Assembly (NCBI GenBank): GCA_026393275.1
Contig: JAPLAM010000017.1
Coordinates: 20,091 to 84,090 of the forward strand
Origin: Arthrobacter sp.
GTDB taxonomy: Bacteria; Actinomycetota; Actinomycetes; Actinomycetales; Micrococcaceae
DNA: 64,000 nt
Direction: 5' to 3'
Shown: piece after piece, positions 51,824-60,146 of the stretch
Position numbering within the stretch: the first letter of the stretch is position 1
Layout: each line of letters begins with the position of its first letter
Program-made: the position numbers and the translations under genes
Notes under the pieces: model-generated
Databases searched by the model: none
Seen by the model: the letters and a program-made list of their open reading frames with translations, nothing else
Told to the model about the DNA's origin: nothing

Positions 51824-52840
51824 TCATAGCCACGTTCCTCGGGGCGCACCACTCTTGGCACGGTCGGCGGACACTTCCTGCGCCCCCGTGGATCCAAGCC
51901 CAGCAGCTGGTCCCTCGATTTCAGACAGCCACCATTGGGCAATATCCAGTCGACGGGCGAACCAGACGCCGTCATGCGAGAGGGCGTGTTCAAGGAATTC
52001 ACGCAAAGCCCACGCCCGGGCTGGCTGACCAATGATCCGGCCGTGCAGGCCTATGGTCATCATTTTCGGCGACGTTTCACCTTCGCGCCACAAACAGTCA
52101 AACGCACGCTTGCAGTCATCCAGAAAGGAACTGGCTGAGGAAAAGCTCTGGCCAGGCGCGAACTTGGAATCATTTGTGACAAATGAGTAGGGAATCACGA
52201 GTCTTGGCTTCCCAAGGACCTGGACCTTGTAAGGAACATCGTCGGCAAAGGAATCGGAGTCGTAAAGGAACCCGCCCTCCTCAGCAAGCAGTTCCCTGGT
52301 GTTGACGGAACGCGGGGCGCGGCAATACCAACCTCGGGGACGGTCACCGCAAGTTTTTTCGATTGACTCCACCGCCCAGGCAATATGTTCCCGCTCGATC
52401 TCTCGTGGCAGGTCTCTAACCTTCTCCCAACGCCATCCGTGGGCGCACACGTCGTGCCCCGCTTCTTTGATGTAAGCCCCTACTTCGGGATTTAGCTCGA
52501 ATGCACGGGCACAGCCGAAGAAGGTTGCAGGCAGATTGTATTCGTCGAGCATCCGCTGCAGCCGCCAAATACCGGCCCGGGCCCCATAGTCGAATATTGA
52601 CTCGGTGGCAAGATCGACCGCAGATCCCGTAGGATAGCTCAGCTCCGGCGGAGGCTCGAATTCGAGGTCTTCAGGGCTCGCGCCGTACTCCGCCCCTTCT
52701 TCATAGTTGATCACGAGGTTCACGGCAATCCGGGCGTTGCCCGGCCACCTAGCGCCCGGGCCGGGGCGGCCGTAACCTAAAAGGTCCCGCGTCTCGACTC
52801 GAGATCCTTCGGTGGATGGACGTTGATCCAGGGCAGTCAA
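51824..52840 (-). CDS. Polysaccharide deacetylase family protein, PuuE/allantoinase-like
   Basis: ARIAVNLVINYEEGAEYGASPEDLEFEPP...SIFDYGARAGIWRLQRMLDEYNLPATFFGCARAFE...AGHDVCAHGWRWE. Confidence 0.85.
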   Translation of the reverse strand: MTALDQRPSTEGSRVETRDLLGYGRPGPGARWPGNARIAVNLVINYEEGAEYGASPEDLEFEPPPELSYPTGSAVDLATESIFDYGARAGIWRLQRMLDEYNLPATFFGCARAFELNPEVGAYIKEAGHDVCAHGWRWEKVRDLPREIEREHIAWAVESIEKTCGDRPRGWYCRAPRSVNTRELLAEEGGFLYDSDSFADDVPYKVQVLGKPRLVIPYSFVTNDSKFAPGQSFSSASSFLDDCKRAFDCLWREGETSPKMMTIGLHGRIIGQPARAWALREFLEHALSHDGVWFARRLDIAQWWLSEIEGPAAGLGSTGAQEVSADRAKSGAPRGTWL

Positions 52841-52881
52841 TACTCCTCCTCTTGCTTCGGGCCTATCTAGACAAGCGTTCT

Positions 52882-52895
52882 TGGGAACGATCCCA
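52882..52895. promoter_or_regulatory. Palindromic operator (site B)
   Basis: TGGGAACGATCCCA, upstream of the deacetylase gene. Confidence 0.75.
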
Positions 52896-53014
52896 TAAAT
52901 CTCTGCCGGTGTCTAGGGACGGCTTTTTTTGGGCCCTCACACCTCTCCCGGGGTGGCCGGGTTGGCGCGCATTGGCGTTCAATCTGTTCCCCTGCTATTC
53001 TCCTGTCATCATCT

Positions 53015-53028
53015 TGGGATCGTTCCCA
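53015..53028. promoter_or_regulatory. Palindromic operator (site C)
   Basis: TGGGATCGTTCCCA, 22 bp upstream of the racemase ATG. Confidence 0.75.
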
Positions 53029-53050
53029 GAACGATGCAGATTGAGGTGAA

Positions 53051-53815
53051 ATGCACAAGCTCTCAGACAAAAACGAAGATCTGCTGGTTATCAACCCGAA
53101 CACCAGCCCGGCGGTGACGGCACTCATCGATGAACAGGTGCAGCTGGCGGTCCCCTCGGGGACTACAGCCCGAACGTGTCGGGTCGGTTGGGGCACTCCG
53201 TCGATTGAGACCCATATCGACGCTGCGGTAGCCGCCGTCGCACTCCTTGATACCTTGGCGGCAGGAGTCGGTGCTCGGGGTGTCCTGGTCGGGGCATTCG
53301 GTGACCCGGGGTTGCTCGCGGCCCGGGAACTCCTCGACATTCCTGTACTGGGAATCGGCGAGTCAGCACTGGCGGAGGCGGCCGAAAGGGGCGATTTCGC
53401 CATCCTTACGATCCAGCCGGCCTCCGTCCCGCTGGTCCGCGAACTCGTCCGAAACAACAACTACGAAGACGCATGCGTCACCATAGAGGCACTGCCGGTT
53501 TCAGTGCTCGAAGCTGCCTCCCCCGCCGCAATAAGAGGAAGGCTCCTGAGTGTGGGCCGGGAGTTAGGACGGGATCCGCGCGTCAAATCGATCGTGCTTG
53601 GTGGCGCTCCCCTTGGGGTGCATGCCGAGTACCTGTCAGACCAGGTTGGCGTGGAGTTCATCGATCCCGTAACGGCCGGAGTCAAACGCTTGGCCGGCCT
53701 CGCCGCTGCGGGATCCGCAAGGCACCGAGCCGACTCGTACGACCAGCTCAAGCGCAAGGAATTCGAAGGAAACCTGGAATTCCTCAAACACCTCAACCAG
53801 ACACTGTGGCGTTAG
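53051..53815 (+). CDS. Asp/Glu/hydantoin racemase family protein
   Basis: LLVINPNTSPAVTALIDEQ...GVLVGAFGDPGLLAARELLDIPVLGIGE; conserved NPNTS motif. Confidence 0.88.
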   Translation: MHKLSDKNEDLLVINPNTSPAVTALIDEQVQLAVPSGTTARTCRVGWGTPSIETHIDAAVAAVALLDTLAAGVGARGVLVGAFGDPGLLAARELLDIPVLGIGESALAEAAERGDFAILTIQPASVPLVRELVRNNNYEDACVTIEALPVSVLEAASPAAIRGRLLSVGRELGRDPRVKSIVLGGAPLGVHAEYLSDQVGVEFIDPVTAGVKRLAGLAAAGSARHRADSYDQLKRKEFEGNLEFLKHLNQTLWR

Positions 53816-53841
53816 GCGCCACCAAATCGATAGGAAATACT

Positions 53842-54129
53842 ATGTACGCCCACTTGGCCATCCACCATCCGGCACCCGACCGTTTCGCTCAGGCCTTGGC
53901 CGCAGCTCAAGTCATTCTCGACAGCATCGAAGGCGCCCAAGGCCTGCAGGAAGGCTACGTTGGCCACAATTCCTCACACTCGGAGGTCTTTGCCATGACC
54001 TTGTGGCAGGAGCCCGGACAATTCGCCGAGGTCTTCCCGGCTGTACAGGCTGCAGTTTCCCGTACGGGCATCCGCAGCTGGGAGGTGCAGTCACCGGACG
54101 TTTTGAAATTCGTCGAGGTCGAAGACTAG
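53842..54129 (+). CDS. Antibiotic biosynthesis monooxygenase (ABM)-like small protein
   Basis: 95 aa, GAQGLQEGYVGHNSSHSEVFAMTLWQEPGQFAEVFPAVQ. Confidence 0.6.
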   Translation: MYAHLAIHHPAPDRFAQALAAAQVILDSIEGAQGLQEGYVGHNSSHSEVFAMTLWQEPGQFAEVFPAVQAAVSRTGIRSWEVQSPDVLKFVEVED

Positions 54130-54193
54130 GGGCAATTCCCTGCCATCAAGGCGGGCGGGACAGTCGAGGTGTGCAGCAAAAGCGAACCGTCCC

Positions 54194-55246
54194 TCAGGCC
54201 TGCTGGATCATCGCTTTTGACCCCTGGTGAAGTTCAACATTCTGGACGGGGGCGCAAGAGCCCCGCACCTCAAGTTTTACCCCTGGACGCAAGATGGGGG
54301 CGTTTTCCGGAGATTCCTTCTGGATCTGATGGAGCAGCGTGTCGAAAGCCGCGATGGCGACCGCAGCCGGACTGATGTCAACGACAGTTATCGGCGGCCG
54401 CCAAGCGGTAAACCATGGTACGTCCTCAATGCCGACGAGGCTCAGTTCTTGCGGGAGATTGATCCCGGCGTCCACGAGCTGGGGCAACACGCCGAAGATG
54501 GCTTCGTGATTCGCCACCAGGAGTGCGGTGTAGGCAGTGCGCTTGCCAAGCAGTTGCGCCATTGCTTGTGAACCAAATTCGGGGTCAAAGGCGCCGCGGA
54601 GTACAAGCTCCTGGTGAACGGCAACCCCTGATTCGGCCAGGGCGGCCGCGAAGCCGGAATAGCGCTCGTTTCCCGACGCGACCTCCATCGGCCCTCCAAT
54701 ATAGGCGATGTCACGATGGCCGAGGCTCACCAAATAACGGGTCGCCTGATAGGTGCTTTCGTAGTTGTCTGGAAGGACGCTGGGCGCAAGGCTGCCCGCG
54801 GGACGGCGGATGAGGTTCACGACAGGAAGTCCCCCGCGGACGTATCCGTTTGTACGTTCGGTGTTGGCGTCGCTGCCCATCAGGATCAGGCCGTCGACGC
54901 GGTGATCGACCAGGGTTTCTACTATTCTGGCTTCGTTCTGGGCGTCTCCCTCGGTGACACCCAGAAGGACCTGGTAGCCATGCTTCTGCGCCTCTGCCTG
55001 AATGACTTGGGTGATGGTCTGGAGGGAGGCGTTAACGAGGTTCGTGATCACCAGGCCGATGAGGCGCGAGTGGCCACCTCTTAGCGCCGTAGCCATCAGG
55101 TTAACGCGATAGCCCATTGCCGCCGCTGCCTCGAGCACCTTCGTGCGCGTTTTGGGATTGACATGCGGATGCCCCGACAGGGCCCTGGACGCCGTGGATC
55201 TGGAAACGCCCGCGGCCTTAGCCACCTCGACAACATTGGGAATCAT
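54194..55246 (-). CDS. LacI-family transcriptional regulator
   Basis: MIPNVVEVAKAAGVSRSTASRALSGHPHVNPKTRTKVLEAAAAMGYRVN. Confidence 0.92.
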   Translation of the reverse strand: MIPNVVEVAKAAGVSRSTASRALSGHPHVNPKTRTKVLEAAAAMGYRVNLMATALRGGHSRLIGLVITNLVNASLQTITQVIQAEAQKHGYQVLLGVTEGDAQNEARIVETLVDHRVDGLILMGSDANTERTNGYVRGGLPVVNLIRRPAGSLAPSVLPDNYESTYQATRYLVSLGHRDIAYIGGPMEVASGNERYSGFAAALAESGVAVHQELVLRGAFDPEFGSQAMAQLLGKRTAYTALLVANHEAIFGVLPQLVDAGINLPQELSLVGIEDVPWFTAWRPPITVVDISPAAVAIAAFDTLLHQIQKESPENAPILRPGVKLEVRGSCAPVQNVELHQGSKAMIQQA

Positions 55247-55497
55247 GTTTCCTCCAAGTCGTGCTGAAAATTCTGCATCCCACGCTGACGTCCGACCGCA
55301 CGGCCCGGCCGGGCTCGTGCCGTGTGGATCATCAGGATACCCGCTCGATGGGCCCTCTAACCCGCCTCCACGCCGCAGCAACTGAGTCCTGACCATCGGC
55401 ACACACTCGCTGCTGCGATCCTAATAAATCCTTTTTGTAACACCCTCAAAGCGATGCCCACGAAAGTGTTGACACCAATGTGCGGCACCTGCGAAAG

Positions 55498-55511
55498 TGG
55501 GATCGTTCCCA
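55498..55511. promoter_or_regulatory. Palindromic operator (site D)
   Basis: TGGGATCGTTCCCA, upstream of the second NMT1-like binding protein; TTGACA at 55469. Confidence 0.75.
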
Positions 55512-55633
55512 TTATAACCGCCGGGTGCGATCAGGGAGGTCGCCGACCCGCTGCCATGGGGCTTCCGGCGCGGAGGAGAGCCGACCACAGCCCGGCAGGA
55601 ATCCCGGCCGGGACCCACTCGAAAAGGAGACAA

Positions 55634-56671
55634 GTGAAAATCAAGAAACTCGTGTCAGCGGTCGGGCTTGCAGCGACCCTGGCCCTGCTTCTCGGAGGAT
55701 GTGCCGCCACACCGGCGCAGTCCACTGATCCGGGACCGGGCAAGTCGACCGCCCTGTCCGGAAAAATCCGGATTGGCCTCGCCGCCCCAGCCGCCGCATT
55801 GCTTCTGCCACTGGTTGCTCAGGACGAAGGAATCTTCAAGAAGCACGGACTCAACGACGTTGAGGTCACCTTCATGCCGGGCCCCCAACTGATCCCCGCT
55901 GCTGCTGGCGGCGCCTTCGAAATCGCCGTTTCGGCGCCACCTGCCGCTCAACTTACAGCTCTCCAGGGGGGCGGATCACTTCAGACTTTGGCTGGGTGGG
56001 TAAAGAATCCAGGACAGGTCTTGGTCGTCACTGAGAACATCAAAACAGTCAAGGACCTGCGCGGGCGCAAGGTCGGGATTAACGGGTCCAAAGGACAGTC
56101 GTCGTCCCTCCTGATGAACCAGGCACTCCGCCAGAACGCCATGACCTTTGATGACGTCCAGGTTCTGGTTACCCAGGACGCTGTCACCCAGGTCCAATCA
56201 TTTGTCGGTGGTCAGATCGATGCGATGGTCACGGGTGAGCCCCTGCTCTCACGCGCCATCGCTTCAAAACCCGGCAGCCACGTTATCGAAGACTACAGCG
56301 GCCTCGATTACTTCCCCGGAACAGAGGTAAACGCCAACAAGAAGTGGCTCGACAGCAAACCCGACCAGGCCGTGGCCGTCCTGCAAGCCCTCGACGAGGC
56401 CTTGCAACTGTGGAAATCAGCGCCCGAGGTTGCCAAGAAATCCATCGGGAAGAACCTGAAGCTGGATTCAACGGATCCCCAGATCGATATGCTCTACACC
56501 CATACGATCGACAAGCTCTTCACTAAATCGCTCCAGCCAGTGTCAGTCGGTGATACCCAAAAACTACTGGCGATGCTCCGAGACAACGGTTTCCCGGAAG
56601 CCAAGGACGACATGGCTGGCACAATTGTCCGCACGGATGTGTTGGAAAAGGCGCTCGGCAAGAAACCTTAG
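55634..56671 (+). CDS. ABC transporter substrate-binding lipoprotein (NMT1/THI5-like), orphan paralog
   Basis: GTG start after AAGGAG; lipobox LLLGGCAAT; very similar to 37511..38542. Confidence 0.9.
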   Translation: MKIKKLVSAVGLAATLALLLGGCAATPAQSTDPGPGKSTALSGKIRIGLAAPAAALLLPLVAQDEGIFKKHGLNDVEVTFMPGPQLIPAAAGGAFEIAVSAPPAAQLTALQGGGSLQTLAGWVKNPGQVLVVTENIKTVKDLRGRKVGINGSKGQSSSLLMNQALRQNAMTFDDVQVLVTQDAVTQVQSFVGGQIDAMVTGEPLLSRAIASKPGSHVIEDYSGLDYFPGTEVNANKKWLDSKPDQAVAVLQALDEALQLWKSAPEVAKKSIGKNLKLDSTDPQIDMLYTHTIDKLFTKSLQPVSVGDTQKLLAMLRDNGFPEAKDDMAGTIVRTDVLEKALGKKP

Positions 56672-56959
56672 GCCCTACATTTCTCGTCCGAGGATGAGCC
56701 CGGGCCGGGGCCGATCCTACTAGGCCAATTCCGTGAATCGTCGAATGCAGTTGACGGCCGCAGCAGCCTAATTGGCGACGGTTGGACGGACCGGGCATAT
56801 GCCCTGTCTGCTTTTGCCACTATCTCTACCACCACCCACTGCGCGGCTGTCCCCGGCCGATGCTTCGTAGGTAAGCCCACGGATTCGGTGGGCCGGCGGC
56901 GATCAGCGGCGATGCCGGCGGTAGGACGTTCCGGCTTGGACTGCGGCACGGCGAGGACT

Positions 56960-57540
56960 GCAATCACTGAGGCGGCAGTGAGCGCCGGACGGAAAAGTTA
57001 GTGAATTTGCCCAAGGCTGCCGCCACCAAGATACCTCCGCCGGAGATGGCGAGAACGGCGCCGACCCGTTCTCCGCCCAAGGTGATTCCCACGTTGGGGA
57101 CCGGGTCGAATTGGGGTAGACCGCCGCTGGCGAGCATTCCTTGGAAACCGATCGATGGCAGGGGCGCCGGTGACAGCAGAGCAGCCAAGAGATGCCGCCG
57201 ACTGCGTAGCCTGACAACATCAGGCCGTTGCTGAATTTGCGGTGAGTCGTGGAGAACTCGACGGTCAGGGCGATCGCCGTCGGCATGGCGCCGTCAAGTC
57301 CCACTGCGGCCAGGAAGCGGAAGGAGCCGAAAAGTTCCGCTGAGGTGGCTGTGCGGTGGGCAGCATCAGCAGCGAGAAGAAAGCAAAGGACGCCATCAGA
57401 ACTTTCCGGCGGCCGAGAATATCCGTGAGGTAACCGATGAGAATAGCGCCGATGAACCTGCCGGCAAGGGCGTAGCTGCCGACCGAGGCGCTCTGGACGG
57501 GGAGTCAGGCGCCAAGCCTGGTGGGCAAGACACCTCGGGA
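56960..57540 (-). pseudogene. MFS transporter fragment with multiple frameshifts
   Basis: FRFLAAVGLDGAMPTAIALTVEFSTTHRKFSNGLMLSGYAVGGISWLL, AGRFIGAILIGYLTDILGRRKVLMASFAFFSLLM and GMLASGGLPQFDPVPNVGITLGGERVGAVLAI are in different minus-strand frames. Confidence 0.6.
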
Positions 57541-57655
57541 GGAAGGAGCGGGCACGCCAGTGGGTGCGGGGTAAGACCCACAAAAAATATATAACATAAC
57601 TTTGTTGTTCGTTTACAACGTTGTTACATTTTACCTCGACCTCCCAGGAGTCAAC

Positions 57656-58501
57656 ATGGCGGAGACACCCCGATCGCTCGTCCTGAATCTGTTCGGCGAT
57701 TACCTTCGCTATGCCGGCGGGGAGGTCAAGCTTGGCGAGCTGACCGAACTGATGGTGGCCTTCGGCGTCGAACCGGCCACCATCAGGGTCAGCATGTCCA
57801 GGCTCAAGAAGGACGGCTGGTTCACCACCCGCAGGGAGGGCCGGGAGACGGTCTACACCTTGAGTGAACGCATGCTGGACGTGCTCATCCAGGGCCGGGC
57901 GCGGATTTTCCGCCGCAGGGAGGAACCCTGGACCGGCCGGTGGACCATGGTCATTTACCAGGTGCCGGAATCCGAGCGGGCGATCCGGGAACAACTTCGC
58001 AAGCAGCTGGCATGGACGGGATTCGGCCAGCTTTCCCCTTCGACCTGGCTGGCCCCGCACGATCTCTCCCGGGAAGCCAGGGAGCTCGCCTCCCAGCTTG
58101 GGTCTGCGCGGGTGGATGTCCTTTGGTGCGGTTCTGATGACGCGGATTCGGCCCGCGACCTGGCCGCGCGATGCTGGGACCTGGAATCGCTGGGTCAGGA
58201 CTACCGGAATTTCCTGGGCACCTATGCGCACCTGGACAACGAACGCGGCAACGCCGGCAAGGACGGGAGGCAGGCCCTGATCGAACGCACCCGGATCATC
58301 GATGACTTCCGGCGCTTCCCCTTCCGCGACCCCGGACTGCCGCAGGAACTTCAACCGGAGAACTGGCCGGGCCCGGCGGCGTTCAGCCTGTTCAGCCGGG
58401 TACACGAACAGCTCGGGCCACGGGCGGCCGCCTACGTGGAGGGCGTCATCGGGCGGCCCGTCCCGGTGATACCCGAAAGCAAATGTGTAACAAAACCTTG
58501 A
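57656..58501 (+). CDS. PaaX-family transcriptional regulator
   Basis: PRSLVLNLFGDYLRYAGGEVKLGELTELMVAFGVEPATIRVSMSRLKKDGWF. Confidence 0.9.
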   Translation: MAETPRSLVLNLFGDYLRYAGGEVKLGELTELMVAFGVEPATIRVSMSRLKKDGWFTTRREGRETVYTLSERMLDVLIQGRARIFRRREEPWTGRWTMVIYQVPESERAIREQLRKQLAWTGFGQLSPSTWLAPHDLSREARELASQLGSARVDVLWCGSDDADSARDLAARCWDLESLGQDYRNFLGTYAHLDNERGNAGKDGRQALIERTRIIDDFRRFPFRDPGLPQELQPENWPGPAAFSLFSRVHEQLGPRAAAYVEGVIGRPVPVIPESKCVTKP

Positions 58502-58571
58502 CGTTCAACATATTTAAGTAACATAATTAACCTGTCTCACCCACTCCCCCAAACTTTAGAAGGTGGCATCG

Positions 58572-60146
58572 ATGGCACTTCGCGTAGCCTGCATTGGCGG
58601 CGGTCCCGGCGGACTGTTCTTCTCGACCCTGTTCAAACAGACCGTTCCCGAAGCCGAGGTGGTGCTCTTTGAACGGAACCAGGCCACGGATGCGTTCGGC
58701 TTCGGGGTGGTCTTCTCTGACGCAACGCTGACCAGGATCAACGACGCCGATCCCGTAGTCCACGACGGGCTGCGGGACTTCGGCACCCACTGGGATGACA
58801 TCGAGGTCTGGCTCAAAGGCGAGCGGAAGTCTTTCGCCGGCAACGGCATGGCTGCCATCTACCGCAAAACCCTCCTTCAGCTGATGCAGGACCGCGCGGC
58901 GGAAGCCGGCGTTGACATGCGCTTCGGCCAGCATGTGCCCGAACTGTCCGCGCTGGACGGATTCGATCTGATCGTGGGCGCCGACGGCGCGAACTCCTCA
59001 ACCCGGGAGCAACTGGGCGAGAGCCTAGGCCACACGGCTGAGACCGCCACGGCCAAATTCATCTGGTTTGGCACGAGCCACAAGTTCAAGGGCATGACCT
59101 TCCTGCACCGGAAGAGCGAATTCGGCAATTTCGCCGTGCACGGCTATCCGATCAGCGATGACCTGAGCACTTTCATCGTCGAAACGGATGAGGAGACGTG
59201 GCGCAGGGCCGGTCTCGACGAATTCGACGTCAGCCAGCCTCCGGGACTCTCGGACCTGAAGACGCAGCGGTTCCTGGAGAAGCTCTTCGCCGAGGATATT
59301 GCCGGCGAACCGCTGGTGGCCAACAGCTCCCGCTGGGCCAATTTCCGCACCCGACGAACCCGCACCTGGCACCAGGGCAACGTCGTCCTGCTCGGGGATG
59401 CCGTGCACACCGCGCACTTCTCCGTCGGCTCCGGCACCAAGATGGCCATGGAAGATGCGATCACTCTGGTCCGGGAAGTCGCGGCGCACCAGGACGACCT
59501 CGAGACGGCCTTCACCAATTATGAAACCGAACGCCAGCCGCAGGTCGCGAAGATCCAGAACCAGGCCCGCGGCGGCCTGAGCTGGTGGGAACACTTCGCC
59601 CGGTATTACGACTCCTTCGATCCGACCCAGTTCACCTTCCACTTCTTCTCCCGCAGCATCGACATCGACAAGATCCGCCAGCGTGACCCGCACCTGGTTG
59701 AGTCTGCGGAGCAAGACTGGCTGTCTAGGCACGGACACACGCCACTGGAAACCCCGCTCAGCGCCGGACCGGTCCGGTTCGGCGGGCGCCTGCTCGCCCT
59801 TACCGGTCAGGACGGCCACGCCGTCCTGACCGACGCCGGCGGCAGCATCGCGCTGGTCACGGACCCGGCCGACGCCGATGCCGACACCGGCCTGCTGCTC
59901 ACCGCACCGGACACCGAGGAGGGCCTCGCCGCGGCCTTCCGCCAGCTGCCCGCCCGGGCCGCAGCCATCGTGATCCAGGGTGGCAACCCCTTCACCCGTA
60001 CCCTGCTCTCCGAGGAGGTCCGGCTTGGCCGCGGCCTGACCAGCGTCGTCGTGGATGACCGTGGCCCCATTTCTGCCCTCACCCAGATCCTTTCCGGCCG
60101 GGCAGACGCCGTCGCCAGCGCAGCCACGGAGGCAACCGATGCATAG
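58572..60146 (+). CDS. FAD-dependent monooxygenase, salicylyl-CoA 5-hydroxylase / aminobenzoyl-CoA monooxygenase type
   Basis: LRVACIGGGPGGLFFSTLFKQT...LGDAVHTAHFSVGSGTKMAMEDAITL; operon context. Confidence 0.82.
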   Translation: MALRVACIGGGPGGLFFSTLFKQTVPEAEVVLFERNQATDAFGFGVVFSDATLTRINDADPVVHDGLRDFGTHWDDIEVWLKGERKSFAGNGMAAIYRKTLLQLMQDRAAEAGVDMRFGQHVPELSALDGFDLIVGADGANSSTREQLGESLGHTAETATAKFIWFGTSHKFKGMTFLHRKSEFGNFAVHGYPISDDLSTFIVETDEETWRRAGLDEFDVSQPPGLSDLKTQRFLEKLFAEDIAGEPLVANSSRWANFRTRRTRTWHQGNVVLLGDAVHTAHFSVGSGTKMAMEDAITLVREVAAHQDDLETAFTNYETERQPQVAKIQNQARGGLSWWEHFARYYDSFDPTQFTFHFFSRSIDIDKIRQRDPHLVESAEQDWLSRHGHTPLETPLSAGPVRFGGRLLALTGQDGHAVLTDAGGSIALVTDPADADADTGLLLTAPDTEEGLAAAFRQLPARAAAIVIQGGNPFTRTLLSEEVRLGRGLTSVVVDDRGPISALTQILSGRADAVASAATEATDA

